60,302 bases of DNA from Clostridia bacterium (lineage in GTDB: Bacteria > Bacillota > Clostridia > Christensenellales > UBA1242). Below are positions 1 through 8,032 of the stretch, piece by piece (the first letter of the stretch is position 1; every line of letters begins with the position of its first letter). A model generated the notes under the pieces. That model saw nothing but the letters and a program-made list of their open reading frames with translations. It was not told the origin of the DNA and did no database searches. The translations under genes and the position numbers were made by a program. Location: the NCBI GenBank assembly GCA_017650795.1, contig JAGCEE010000275.1, forward strand, positions 1 to 60,302, in the 5' to 3' direction.

Positions 1-153
1 CCCTATTGTCAAGCAAATTTAACCATGTTTGTACTTTTTTTTATTATTTTTATAATATAAACTTTTTTACTTTTGGTGTGGGGGATGTAGGCTATAATTA
101 AAAACAACAACACTTTAAAAAGTGTGTCAAAAAATAAACAAACAAAGTTATAA

Positions 154-180
154 AAAAACAGAAAGGTCTTTTCTGTTTTT
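154..180 (-). terminator. Terminator after jag
   Basis: An 11-bp hairpin (arms 154-164 and 170-180) is followed on the minus strand by a T run. It lies 40 bases past the jag stop and closes the rpmH-rnpA-yidD-yidC-jag unit. The remaining bases 1-150 hold no gene I can support. Confidence 0.8.
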
Positions 181-219
181 TACAAGTATTTTTTTTAAAG
201 TATAAGTTTTTATAAAATC

Positions 220-972
220 TTATTTAATGTTCATTCCTTTTGGGAATATGGTTAAATATCTATATGGTTCTTCACCCCTAGAAACTGTGTCTACATATTT
301 GTCATCAGCAAGTGCTGAGTGAATTATTCTTCTTTCGTTTGCAGTCATTGGCTCTAATTTTACTGGGTGATTTGTTTTTGCAACTTTTCTTGCCATACGA
401 TTTGCAAGGGCAATTAGAGTGTCCTCACGTTTTGCTCGGTAGTTGTTGCAGTCTATTCTAACCTTTTTTGCATGACGATTATTTTTTCCAACATAAACAT
501 TTGTTAAATATTGAATTGCATTTATTCCGTCGCCTCTAAATCCGATTATTTCGGATGCCCCAACAAGATTTAAGAAAACTTCATCATTATTTTCTTCCGA
601 AATAATATCTGCGCTAATTCCTGCGGTTTTTAATAAGCCATCAACAAATTCTTTTGCTTTTTCTACATCTGGCTTACTAGATACTTTTGTTTTTGATTCA
701 ATATGGTCCACAGGTGCTTCGGTATCTTCTTCTTTTGTATATATTGGTTCGGCTTGCTCTTCTTTTTCTTTTTCTTCTAAAACGGCTTTTTTAATTTTGT
801 TATATTTTTCTTCTGCTTCTTCCGAAATAGTCACCAAAACTCTTGCTTTTTTAAAAAATCCGCCCTCATCCAATATTTTAATATCAACATCTTCTCTAGA
901 TGCTCTAAGTTCTAAAAGAGCATTGTCTATTGCTTGTTCTATATTTTTTCCAATTCCTTCGCAAGATAACAT
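220..972 (-). CDS. jag: Jag/KhpB (EloR) RNA-binding protein
   Basis: This is the SpoIIIJ-associated RNA-binding protein KhpB/EloR, which in Firmicutes links RNA binding to cell elongation. At 250 residues it has the full three-part build: a Jag-N domain (about 1-52, with the GGFFKKARV signature), an acidic Glu/Lys linker (53-100), a KH domain with GFRGD as its GXXG loop (about 105-180), and a C-terminal R3H domain with the diagnostic RRIIH motif. The start has a strong GGAGG ribosome site. It is last in the rpmH operon, directly after yidC, the usual Firmicutes position. The mnmE gene that often follows is absent here. Confidence 0.95.
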   Translation of the reverse strand: MLSCEGIGKNIEQAIDNALLELRASREDVDIKILDEGGFFKKARVLVTISEEAEEKYNKIKKAVLEEKEKEEQAEPIYTKEEDTEAPVDHIESKTKVSSKPDVEKAKEFVDGLLKTAGISADIISEENNDEVFLNLVGASEIIGFRGDGINAIQYLTNVYVGKNNRHAKKVRIDCNNYRAKREDTLIALANRMARKVAKTNHPVKLEPMTANERRIIHSALADDKYVDTVSRGEEPYRYLTIFPKGMNIK

Positions 973-1013
973 GTTTTATGTCCTCCTTTGCTTTTATATT
1001 TTTTGCCTATGTT

Positions 1014-2090
1014 TTAGGCTTTTTTATCTTTTTTTTGTATAAATTTATTTATTAGTGGCGCTGTTGCCATACCAAACAACTGGCTGATTACAATGTAAAG
1101 TGAAAATATTGAGTTGTTTTGAAGTGTAAAGTACACCATAATAACCGGAAGTATTATCATAAGCGCCTTGCCAGAACTCTGAGATGGGTCTGGCATATTT
1201 GGATCTGCATGTTTATTTTGAGCTGATTTTTGATTTTTCTTTTTGGTTAATATATATTGATACAAAAATGCAGTCACACCTGCAAGTATTGCCAAAACAA
1301 AAAATCCATTAACGCCAGCCTCTTGGTTTAATGCCGACATAACTGCCTCGTACTCGGCTTTAACTTTTTCCTTTTGTTCGTCGGTTAAGTTTGCTTCCCT
1401 TAATTTTGCAACATTATAATATGTGTCAAAATCTGGAATTGCCTTTTTTAATGGCGAATCGGCTATCCAAACATTTTTTACCCACAAAAACGATTCCTTT
1501 ACTTGTTCGTACTTTTCTTTAACTGCATTTGTTGCAGTTTCTTTTTGAGCATCTGTTGCTGTGGTTGATATTTCTATAATATAGTCCCCAATTTGCTCAG
1601 ACGAAAGATTTAGGTTTTGATAACCTGCCTCATCTATTCCTTCCTTGTCCATAACATATTGTTGAACATATGCATTTTGCAAATTTTCGTACTGTGTTGT
1701 AATTTTGTATGCGGCAACATTATTTAAACTTGCAAATAGGGTTATAAACACGCCAACGCTCATAATCATAACGCCAAGCATTGCAAGGCAAGAGCCCATT
1801 GGGTTAAAACCCTCTTTTCTGTAAAGTTCGCCAAGTTTTTGGTTTTGAATGGTTTTATCGGGATATTTTTTTTGAATTTCCTTCATCTTTGGTGCTAATT
1901 TTTCTTGCACTTCATTCATTTTGGTCGTGGCTCGTCTATTGTAAAAATCAATAGGAAGCGTAATTAGTTTTATGGCAACGGTTAATATGATAACTGCAAG
2001 CGCATAATTTTTGAACACCGAATTAAATGCAAAAATTATATTTTCCCAAACACCATTTGGAAAAACAGCAAGCATTGCTAAATTAGCCAT
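1014..2090 (-). CDS. yidC: Membrane protein insertase YidC/SpoIIIJ
   Basis: This is a YidC/Oxa1 insertase, which helps Sec-dependent and independent proteins enter the cytoplasmic membrane. The conserved charged segment after the first core helix is present (LPIDFYNRRATTKM, with the groove arginine), and it is followed by the amphipathic coiled-coil region (EVQEKLAPKMKEIQKKYP) and the QLFG segment of the last helix. At 358 residues it is longer than the usual 250-280-residue Gram-positive protein. The extra length is a polar stretch of about 140 residues between core helices (about residues 130-270), predicted to face outside. No lipobox cysteine is seen at the N-terminus. It overlaps yidD by 13 bases and has an AAAGGAG site. 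Confidence 0.93.
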   Translation of the reverse strand: MANLAMLAVFPNGVWENIIFAFNSVFKNYALAVIILTVAIKLITLPIDFYNRRATTKMNEVQEKLAPKMKEIQKKYPDKTIQNQKLGELYRKEGFNPMGSCLAMLGVMIMSVGVFITLFASLNNVAAYKITTQYENLQNAYVQQYVMDKEGIDEAGYQNLNLSSEQIGDYIIEISTTATDAQKETATNAVKEKYEQVKESFLWVKNVWIADSPLKKAIPDFDTYYNVAKLREANLTDEQKEKVKAEYEAVMSALNQEAGVNGFFVLAILAGVTAFLYQYILTKKKNQKSAQNKHADPNMPDPSQSSGKALMIILPVIMVYFTLQNNSIFSLYIVISQLFGMATAPLINKFIQKKDKKA

Positions 2091-2350
2091 CTTATATCTC
2101 CTTTAATGTTGCATGGCACAGGGTCCACCCCGCACTCATGCCTTGGATTGCACCTTAATACTCTTTTTATTGCCAAATATGTGCCCTTTATAATGCCAAA
2201 CTCGTCTATTGCCTGCAAGGCATAGTTTGAACAAGTTGGCAAATATCTGCATGTTTTTGGCAAGAGTGGCGAAATGGCAAGTTTATATATCCATATAAAT
2301 GCCTTAAACAATAGTTTAAAAGGATACTCAAAAAATTTAATTATTTTCAT
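2078..2350 (-). CDS. yidD: Membrane protein insertion efficiency factor YidD
   Basis: This is a small YidD-family protein of 90 residues, thought to sit at the inner face of the membrane near YidC. It shows the family core: an N-terminal hydrophobic/amphipathic stretch (KLLFKAFIWIYKLAISPLLP), the CRYLPTCSNYALQAI motif and the C-terminal CNPRHECGVDPVP motif. It overlaps both rnpA (14 bases) and yidC (13 bases), so the three genes are translationally packed. A weak GCAGG-type ribosome site lies inside rnpA. Confidence 0.93.
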   Translation of the reverse strand: MKIIKFFEYPFKLLFKAFIWIYKLAISPLLPKTCRYLPTCSNYALQAIDEFGIIKGTYLAIKRVLRCNPRHECGVDPVPCNIKGDIRWLI

Positions 2351-2684
2351 TTAATAGCCCTGCCTTTTTAACGGCATCTAGCATTTGAGCCTTAATATCT
2401 AATTGCTCTAAATTCTCTATACCCTCACGAGCCACAAATATATAATTATAACGTCTGTCTACTAATGTATACATCTCGTTAAATGATGCACGCATTCTTC
2501 TTTTAACTTTGTTTCTTACCACACTTTTGCCAATTTTGTTGCTTACCGAAAAGCCAACCTTAAATGGTTTGATTTTAGCTTTAATATAAGCCAAGGCAAC
2601 AAATTTTGTTTTAACATTTTCCCCATGCTTATATATATAATTAAAGTGCTTGTTTTTTTTGAGGCGATTTTCTTTTTTAATCAT
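2337..2684 (-). CDS. rnpA: Ribonuclease P protein component
   Basis: This is the protein subunit of RNase P, which helps the catalytic RNA remove tRNA 5' leaders. The 115-residue length is typical. The RNR signature is clear (GKSVVRNKVKRRMRASF, about residues 50-66), and the N-terminal ENRLKKNKHFNYIYKHG segment matches the family. A GAGGT ribosome site precedes the start. It follows rpmH by 89 bases, the near-universal bacterial order. The rnpB RNA gene is not in this window. Confidence 0.96.
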   Translation of the reverse strand: MIKKENRLKKNKHFNYIYKHGENVKTKFVALAYIKAKIKPFKVGFSVSNKIGKSVVRNKVKRRMRASFNEMYTLVDRRYNYIFVAREGIENLEQLDIKAQMLDAVKKAGLLNENN

Positions 2685-2773
2685 TTACTACCTCACATAA
2701 ACTTGTAAATAGCCAAATAAATCAAATTGCTTAATTGCTATTTACAAAACAATCAAAATTTTAAATTAAAAAA

Positions 2774-2908
2774 CTATGCAGAAAGTTTTGCTCTGCCTCT
2801 GTTTCTTCTGCGTTTAAGCACATTTCTTCCAGATTTTGTACTCATTCTTTGGCGGAAGCCGTGAACTTTGCTTCTTTGTCTTTTCTTAGGTTGATAAGTT
2901 CTTTTCAT
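2774..2908 (-). CDS. rpmH: 50S ribosomal protein L34
   Basis: This 44-residue, strongly basic protein is ribosomal protein L34. It begins MKRTYQPKKRQRSKVHGFR and ends with the Arg-rich NVLKRRRNRGRAKLSA, an almost full match to the family. The start has a GGAG site six bases upstream. It is the first gene of the rpmH-rnpA-yidD-yidC-jag transcription unit and sits about 80 bases behind a strong promoter. Confidence 0.98.
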   Translation of the reverse strand: MKRTYQPKKRQRSKVHGFRQRMSTKSGRNVLKRRRNRGRAKLSA

Positions 2909-2988
2909 AGCATTTCTCCTTTTAATTAAAATTGCTTAAAAGTGGCATTAAACGACTAAACACAACTAGCCAAATTAAACTACCCAAA

Positions 2989-3017
2989 AGTATACCGATT
3001 TACTAAATAATTGTCAA
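2989..3017 (-). promoter_or_regulatory. Promoter of the rpmH operon
   Basis: On the minus strand TTGACA (3012-3017), a 17-base spacer and TATACT (2989-2994) form a near-consensus sigma-A promoter. It leaves a leader of about 75 bases before rpmH. The gap 2909-3142 holds nothing else I can name, and no DnaA boxes are visible despite its rpmH-flanking position. Confidence 0.8.
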
Positions 3018-3142
3018 TGATTATTGTGTAAATAACGAATAATGAATAATTGAAGACGATTTAATAAATAGCGGGCAGTGAATGGTTAATTTCATTTGCA
3101 TTTATTATTTTTTTTTAATAAAATATTTACAAAGGACAAAAT

Positions 3143-3865
3143 ATGAAACAAATAACAAACGCCAGACGATTTATTGATGCATTTAATCAAATAGATTATG
3201 CAATTAGAGTGCAACACAATTTTAAACGCAGTATGGGTTTTTCCGACATGATAAGACGTGCAAGTTCTATGAACCATATTGTTAGAAAATACGAAGAAGA
3301 TTTAATAGATTTTGGAAGATTGAGAAATGCAATCATTCATGGTAGCAATAGTGACATAATTATTGCAGAGCCACACGAGGACATTGTGGAAAAAATAGAA
3401 AGCCTTGCAAAACTCATAACCACCCCACCAAAGGTTTTAGACGTTTTAAACGAAAAAGAGGTTTTTACGGTAAATTATGACATGCCGATTAAAGCCGTAA
3501 TAGAAAAAATAAGTTCCACACAATATAGTAATTTGCCAATTTATAAAAATGGCGAACTAATTGGTGTGGCAAATGGTCAAAGAATATTAGATGCCCTAGG
3601 AAAATATTTGCTTAACCACGATTCGCTAGATGATTTTATACAAAACACCACAATAGATACCATTGTAAATAGCCAAGTAAACAACAATTATTACGCAGTT
3701 TTGCCTGGTGATGTGACTATTGACAGTATTTTAGAAGAGTTTTTAAAAAATCGTAAACTGCTTGCAATAATTATCACAAAAACCGGCACAATGAACGAGC
3801 CACCACTTGCCATCATTACTTCAACCGATTATATGGAACTAAACAAAATATTAGAAAACTATTAA
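3143..3865 (+). CDS. HEPN-like N-terminus fused to a CBS-domain pair
   Basis: This is a soluble 240-residue protein of unknown role. Residues 1-95 are helical and contain RLRNAIIH (about residues 60-67), which fits the R-x4-6-H motif of HEPN domains, many of which are RNases or nucleotide-binding helpers. Residues 98-240 look like two CBS motifs, which usually bind adenine nucleotides (VLNEKEVFTVNYDMPIKAVI, then SNLPIYKNGELIGVANGQRI and the C-terminal TSTDYMELN). An AAAGGA ribosome site lies six bases before the ATG. It forms a one-gene unit ended by a bidirectional hairpin. The CBS call is fairly firm; the HEPN call is motif-based inference. Confidence 0.7.
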   Translation: MKQITNARRFIDAFNQIDYAIRVQHNFKRSMGFSDMIRRASSMNHIVRKYEEDLIDFGRLRNAIIHGSNSDIIIAEPHEDIVEKIESLAKLITTPPKVLDVLNEKEVFTVNYDMPIKAVIEKISSTQYSNLPIYKNGELIGVANGQRILDALGKYLLNHDSLDDFIQNTTIDTIVNSQVNNNYYAVLPGDVTIDSILEEFLKNRKLLAIIITKTGTMNEPPLAIITSTDYMELNKILENY

Positions 3866-3940
3866 AATAATATTGCAATATGTTTTAATAAATGTTTATT
3901 AAAAAACAGCTTAATTAGTGGTTTATTAAAAACAATAAAA

Positions 3941-3961
3941 AATCGAGCATGTTGCTCGATT
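3941..3961. terminator. Bidirectional terminator
   Basis: A perfect 9-bp stem (3941-3949 with 3953-3961) with a 3-base loop is flanked by A runs on the left and T runs on the right. It sits between the convergent CBS gene and zinc peptidase gene and can stop both. Confidence 0.85.
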
Positions 3962-3965
3962 TTTT

Positions 3966-4676
3966 TTAATCGTTTCGCCTTAAAAACACCAACAAAAATC
4001 TTAAAAGGTTTAGTAGCGACACAACCATGGCTGCAACATACGTTAATGCGGCAGCATTTAAAACCTCTCTTGCACCAATAACCTCAGTGTTATCTACAAT
4101 ATCCAATCTTACAAGTTCGTTTATTGCTCTTTTTGATGCATCTAATTCTACCGGCAATGTTATAAGCGAAAACAAAAACGAAAGTCCAAAAACTATTATG
4201 CCACTCCACAAAACCATCTTTCCTATTGGAGAATCAACAGCAAATCCAAGAAACAATCCCAAAAATACTATTGGCCATAGTATTGTGGACGAAATATTGC
4301 TAACCGTCACAACCACACTTCTTAATTTTGCTGGTGCATATCCCCTGCTATGCTGTATGGCATGCCCACATTCATGCGCTGCAACACCAAGAGCAGCAAT
4401 GGTTGATGAACTATATACATTATTGGATAGCGATACTCTTTTTGTTCTTGGGTTAAAATTGTCGGTTAATTCGCCGTCTATTCTCATAACCGAAACATCA
4501 TTTATTCCATTTTCGTTTAGCATTTTTAATACGGCATCTTTCCCTGTGTATCCGTTTGCCGAAATCACCTTTGAGTACTTTGAATAAGTGGTATTTACTC
4601 TTGCCTGCGCCCAAATAGCAAATATAATCCCTGGCAAAAGAATAATTCCCATTAAATAATATTCCCAATACAACAT
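3966..4676 (-). CDS. Membrane zinc metallopeptidase (YugP type)
   Basis: This 236-residue protein belongs to the Zn_peptidase_2 (YugP) family of membrane metalloproteases, whose substrates are largely unknown. It has an N-terminal membrane helix (about 5-22), a cytosolic stretch with VSLSNNVYSSSTIAALGVAA, then the HECGH zinc motif (101-105). Two hydrophobic segments follow, then LPVELDASKRA, the likely third-ligand region, and a C-terminal helix. A longer reading frame begins 30 bases earlier, but the GAGGAG site places the start at 4676. It follows a second, diverged copy by two bases, so the two are cotranscribed. Confidence 0.88.
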   Translation of the reverse strand: MLYWEYYLMGIILLPGIIFAIWAQARVNTTYSKYSKVISANGYTGKDAVLKMLNENGINDVSVMRIDGELTDNFNPRTKRVSLSNNVYSSSTIAALGVAAHECGHAIQHSRGYAPAKLRSVVVTVSNISSTILWPIVFLGLFLGFAVDSPIGKMVLWSGIIVFGLSFLFSLITLPVELDASKRAINELVRLDIVDNTEVIGAREVLNAAALTYVAAMVVSLLNLLRFLLVFLRRND

Positions 4677-4678
4677 AA

Positions 4679-5377
4679 TTATCTCCTCTTTACAAGACCT
4701 GTCCACCTTAACATAATTTTTAATAAATCGGCAACATAAGTTAATTTGGCACTTTTTAAAAACTTATTAGCCATTTTTAATTCGTCATCAGAATAACTCG
4801 CATATATTCTTAAAATATTTATTGCCGTTTTTGAAGCTTCTTTTTCTACACCTATTGTGTAAAGTTTTGAAACAATGGCAATTAAAAAGCAAAGTCCGGC
4901 AAATCCAAAAAGCGAGTATGCAAAAATGTTTTGCTCTACAATTAGTAAAATTATTCCTGCAATTATTGCCGGATTAAAAAGGCTTAATGCTATTTTGCTA
5001 ATGCGTGTTAATTTGGAGCATTTTTGCATTTTTTTCATGTTATCTCTAAACTGAAAGGCATGACCAAGTTCATGAGCACATATTGCAAGCGCCGGAAAAT
5101 TGTAATTGTTTGCATATTTGCTAGAAAGCGTTAACACAAAATTGGACGACATAGAGTCGCTAAAATATTTATCACTATATTTTATTCTAATCCTTCCGCC
5201 AAATTCTATGTTGTTTAAATTATTTGCCAATTCCACGCAAGAAATACCACAAGGAAGATTGGAAAGATTTTTAAATTTTTGAAGCATCTCCTCGCCAGAA
5301 TAATTAACTATTGCAAGACCAATTATGATAAGCAACAAAAAAACTACGGCTAAAATAATTATATATTTTATTTCCAT
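4679..5377 (-). CDS. Second membrane zinc metallopeptidase, diverged paralogue
   Basis: This 232-residue protein has the same plan as the gene behind it: an N-terminal helix (about 4-26), HELGH (102-106), two membrane segments, and VEKEASKTA in place of VELDASKRA. The tandem layout suggests old duplication, with strong divergence outside the zinc site. The substrate is unknown. It has no Shine-Dalgarno sequence; a consensus promoter ends six bases before the ATG, so its mRNA is likely leaderless, while the downstream paralogue has a good GAGGAG site. Confidence 0.8.
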   Translation of the reverse strand: MEIKYIIILAVVFLLLIIIGLAIVNYSGEEMLQKFKNLSNLPCGISCVELANNLNNIEFGGRIRIKYSDKYFSDSMSSNFVLTLSSKYANNYNFPALAICAHELGHAFQFRDNMKKMQKCSKLTRISKIALSLFNPAIIAGIILLIVEQNIFAYSLFGFAGLCFLIAIVSKLYTIGVEKEASKTAINILRIYASYSDDELKMANKFLKSAKLTYVADLLKIMLRWTGLVKRR

Positions 5378-5383
5378 AGTTTT

Positions 5384-5413
5384 ATTATATCTAATTTTTT
5401 ATTTTTGTGTCAA
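5384..5413 (-). promoter_or_regulatory. Leaderless-type promoter of the zinc peptidase pair
   Basis: TTGACA (5408-5413), an 18-base spacer and TATAAT (5384-5389) are followed by only six bases before the ATG at 5377. The start of transcription should fall at or next to the A of the start codon. Confidence 0.8.
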
Positions 5414-5484
5414 ATTAAAGTAAAAAAACAAAACAAATTATAAATAATATATTTATATAAAGTCTAGTTGTTTAATTTACTTAG

Positions 5485-6321
5485 TTATTTTGTCATAAAC
5501 AATATGCCAAGTGTATTTGGACCACAGTGGCTAGATATTGTTGCGCCTGCATTGGTTTTGTATATTTCTTTAAAGCCAGCATTTTTTAGATAATTATATG
5601 CACATTCAACAGCCTCGTCACTTGCAGTCGTGTATGTGACAAATGCAACCGATTTGTCGTTGTTAGAAAATTCTGCAAGTGTGTCTTTGCAGTATTGTCC
5701 CACACAATAATCATAGTTGCCTCTATATTTTTTGTATGGTGCCATCTTTCCATTCTTAACTAATATTTGTGGTCTTATATGAAGAAGGTTTGCTCCAAAA
5801 CAAACGAGCCCAGAACACCTTCCACCTTTTTTTAAATAATCTAATTTATTTAAAACAAAGCCGGCCTGAACCTTGCCTGTATCCTCTTTCATTTGTTCTA
5901 TAATCCTTTCTACGCTATCGCCATTATTTGCCATTTTTGATGCTTTTATTGCAAGTAGTGCAATACCCGTGCTAAGGCTTCGGCTATCTATAATATAAAC
6001 ATTTTTAAACGCCTTACTTGCCTTTACCGCATTTGCATATGCACAACTCATTTCACAAGAAAGTGAAAAATGGATTATTGCATCATGATTTTCTAATAGT
6101 TTAGAAAAATGCTCCTCGTATTGATACTGATTTACTGCACTTGTTTTTGGCAACACTTTCTTTTTTGATACGTAATCAAATATTTCATCTGGTGTAATAA
6201 CCCCATCTAATCCTATTTTGTCGCCCAAAAGAATTGTAAATGGCACAGTGTTTATGCTGTATTTGTCTAAAAGTTCTTTTGGTAAATCTATCGTACTCTC
6301 GGCAGAAATTGCTATTTTCAT
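5485..6321 (-). CDS. DegV family protein (fatty-acid-binding type)
   Basis: This is a 278-residue DegV-family protein. Members bind a fatty acid between two alpha/beta domains, and some (FakB) present it to the fatty acid kinase FakA for phospholipid synthesis. Visible family segments are AISAESTIDLPKELL at the N-terminus, the KTSAVNQ loop, HFSLSCEMSCAYANA and the KKGGRCSG segment, with a Cys-containing lipid pocket. A GGAG site precedes the ATG. A second DegV is encoded at 28473-29333, so the cell may use two acyl-chain carriers. No fakA/dak gene is in the window. Confidence 0.9.
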   Translation of the reverse strand: MKIAISAESTIDLPKELLDKYSINTVPFTILLGDKIGLDGVITPDEIFDYVSKKKVLPKTSAVNQYQYEEHFSKLLENHDAIIHFSLSCEMSCAYANAVKASKAFKNVYIIDSRSLSTGIALLAIKASKMANNGDSVERIIEQMKEDTGKVQAGFVLNKLDYLKKGGRCSGLVCFGANLLHIRPQILVKNGKMAPYKKYRGNYDYCVGQYCKDTLAEFSNNDKSVAFVTYTTASDEAVECAYNYLKNAGFKEIYKTNAGATISSHCGPNTLGILFMTK

Positions 6322-6442
6322 AAATACTCCTTTGCTTTTATTTACACAAATATGCTATACATATTTGCTTTTTATGACCACCTACTTTAAATGTTTGGCT
6401 CTACACCAATAAAAAACTAAAAGTGGAATGACAAAATTCGCA

Positions 6443-6457
6443 TCTACTGGCAGTAGA
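6443..6457. promoter_or_regulatory. Perfect palindrome, candidate operator
   Basis: TCTACTG-G-CAGTAGA is a perfect 7+1+7 inverted repeat. It ends 16 bases before the -35 of the XRE-family gene and is a plausible autoregulatory operator. It lies in the divergent space between degV and the regulator. Confidence 0.5.
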
Positions 6458-6472
6458 ATAAGCAAAAATCAT

Positions 6473-6501
6473 TTGATAAATGTTGAATTTTTTGTTAACA
6501 T
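6473..6501 (+). promoter_or_regulatory. Leaderless-type promoter of the XRE gene
   Basis: TTGATA (6473-6478), a 17-base spacer and TAACAT (6496-6501) leave six bases to the ATG at 6508. No Shine-Dalgarno sequence is present. Confidence 0.65.
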
Positions 6502-6507
6502 ATAGTC

Positions 6508-7110
6508 ATGGAACAAAATTATGATGAATTAAAAAACCAAATTGGTAAAAATATAGCAGAATACAGAAAATTGGCAGGTATGTCGCAAATTGATTTTGCA
6601 GAAAAGTTGAATTATTCCGATAAGGCAGTAAGCAAGTGGGAACGAGGCGAATCTTTGCCAGATATTATTGTTTTAAAGCAAATAGCAGATTTGTTTGGAA
6701 TATCGGTAAATGATTTGCTTGGAGAAAAAGATACAAAAAAGAAAAGAATAGATTTAAAAAAACTGCTAAGAAACAAAATTTTTATTTTAACACTCTCTAT
6801 AGGAATTGTTTGGCTTGTGGCAACCATTGTTTGTGTATTTATTTTAATATTTAATGCTCCACAAAAACTTGCTTGGCTTCCTTTTATTTATGCCTTGCCA
6901 ATTAGTGCAATAATATCTATTGTTTTTACTAGCCTTTGGAAACATAGATTGTGGCTTTTTATTAGCCAATCTATGCTCGTTTGGACTTTGGTTTTATCTA
7001 TTTGCCTTTCGGTTGAATATAGTGGAATATGGTATATGTTTATTATTGCCATACCTCTTCAAATATTAATCATTCTTTGGAATTTAATGAAATGGAAAAA
7101 GAAAAATTAA
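6508..7110 (+). CDS. XRE-family regulator with four membrane helices
   Basis: The first 65 residues are a helix-turn-helix of the Cro/C1 (XRE) type (AEYRKLAGMSQIDFAEKLNYSDKAVSKWERGES), and a Lys/Asp-rich linker follows. Residues about 88-190 form four hydrophobic segments, making this a 200-residue membrane-bound DNA-binding protein. Such proteins often sense membrane or envelope state, but no signal can be named here. It is monocistronic, has a leaderless-type promoter, and a 15-bp palindrome lies upstream of that promoter. A hairpin ends the transcript. Confidence 0.85.
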   Translation: MEQNYDELKNQIGKNIAEYRKLAGMSQIDFAEKLNYSDKAVSKWERGESLPDIIVLKQIADLFGISVNDLLGEKDTKKKRIDLKKLLRNKIFILTLSIGIVWLVATIVCVFILIFNAPQKLAWLPFIYALPISAIISIVFTSLWKHRLWLFISQSMLVWTLVLSICLSVEYSGIWYMFIIAIPLQILIILWNLMKWKKKN

Positions 7111-7172
7111 ACACAGTGTTTAAATATGTAGAAGAAAGCACTCTCACTCACTCGTATTATTTTTGTACCTAT

Positions 7173-7207
7173 AAAAAAATCACGCCATGTTTGTTGGTGT
7201 GATTTTT
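7173..7207 (+). terminator. Terminator after the XRE gene
   Basis: An A run, a stem built from TCACGCCA against TGGTGTGA with one wobble pair, and a T run. It lies between convergent genes and may serve both strands. Confidence 0.7.
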
Positions 7208-7253
7208 CAATATTATGTACTCATTTAATTGTTATGACTATAATTTTTGTTTT

Positions 7254-7898
7254 TTATTTTTGTCTTATTTTCTTTTTTAATCTTGCCTTAATTCCAAAAG
7301 AAACAAGCACGATTGACACCGTTGCAACAATAATACATATTGCTCCAATAGTGGTTCTAGAAATACCACCTTTTTTAATTGTGCTAGTTTTTATATAACC
7401 AACAAAAATATCTAAATTATCATCTTGATACTGAATTTTGGTATATGCTTTTAAATAATCTAGTCCGTCCAAAACTTTTATATTTTCGCCTGCTTTTAAA
7501 ATAACTTCGGTTTCTTCATAATTATCTGCCGATTTGTTATAAACCACAGCATCATCTAATAAGCTTGCATTTGTGTCCAACTGTCTTTTAGGTGAGGCGA
7601 TTTCATCTTGACAAACAAAGGACGCAAGCACGTAGCAATTTTGTTCGCCAAAAGCAACATAATAATAATCTAAATCATCATCGCCCAAAACTTTGCTTTC
7701 TTGCAAAAGTTTAAGCTTGTCGCCATATTTTGCCGTTGCAACAACTTCTGCTCCACCACTAGCATTTGCAAAATTATATAGTTCTACCGTGCCATATATT
7801 ACCCTTACATATTTTTCGCCGTCCGCCATGGCACTCATTTTTATTGGCAACACCAAAAGCATTAAACATAACGCAAAAATAAATAATAATTTTTTCAT
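7254..7898 (-). CDS. Exported SH3-like protein with C-terminal anchor
   Basis: This 214-residue envelope protein starts with a classic signal peptide (MKKLLFIFALCLMLLVLPI), with a likely cleavage site after AMA at about residue 25. Two beta-rich segments of about 65 residues follow (28-95 and 105-172) and read like SH3b-type modules. A single membrane helix (about 183-204) and a basic RLKKKIRQK tail close the protein. The layout suggests a surface-displayed domain with a short inside tail. It is monocistronic with no Shine-Dalgarno sequence; TATAAT ends six bases before the ATG. The SH3 reading is inference from pattern only. Confidence 0.7.
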   Translation of the reverse strand: MKKLLFIFALCLMLLVLPIKMSAMADGEKYVRVIYGTVELYNFANASGGAEVVATAKYGDKLKLLQESKVLGDDDLDYYYVAFGEQNCYVLASFVCQDEIASPKRQLDTNASLLDDAVVYNKSADNYEETEVILKAGENIKVLDGLDYLKAYTKIQYQDDNLDIFVGYIKTSTIKKGGISRTTIGAICIIVATVSIVLVSFGIKARLKKKIRQK

Positions 7899-7904
7899 GC
7901 TTTA

Positions 7905-7933
7905 ATTATATATTGTTAATTTAATTTTTGCAA
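7905..7933 (-). promoter_or_regulatory. Leaderless-type promoter of the SH3-like gene
   Basis: TTGCAA (7928-7933), a 17-base spacer and TATAAT (7905-7910) stand six bases from the ATG at 7898. Confidence 0.7.
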
Positions 7934-8032
7934 CAAGAATTATTTAGTCAAATTAGTGTTAATTTTTTTTAAATACCTTTAAGTTATTTGTTAAATATGT
8001 CGAAATTTGTAATAATTTGTATAAAGGTACAA

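Noticed and set aside
1..150. Gene fragment at the left edge
   Set aside because: All frames are broken by stops within a few codons. Only a weak 7-bp hairpin near 108-125 is visible.
3092..3277. 61-residue minus-strand ORF over the start of the CBS gene
   Set aside because: It is antisense to a well-supported gene and has no Shine-Dalgarno or recognisable protein pattern.
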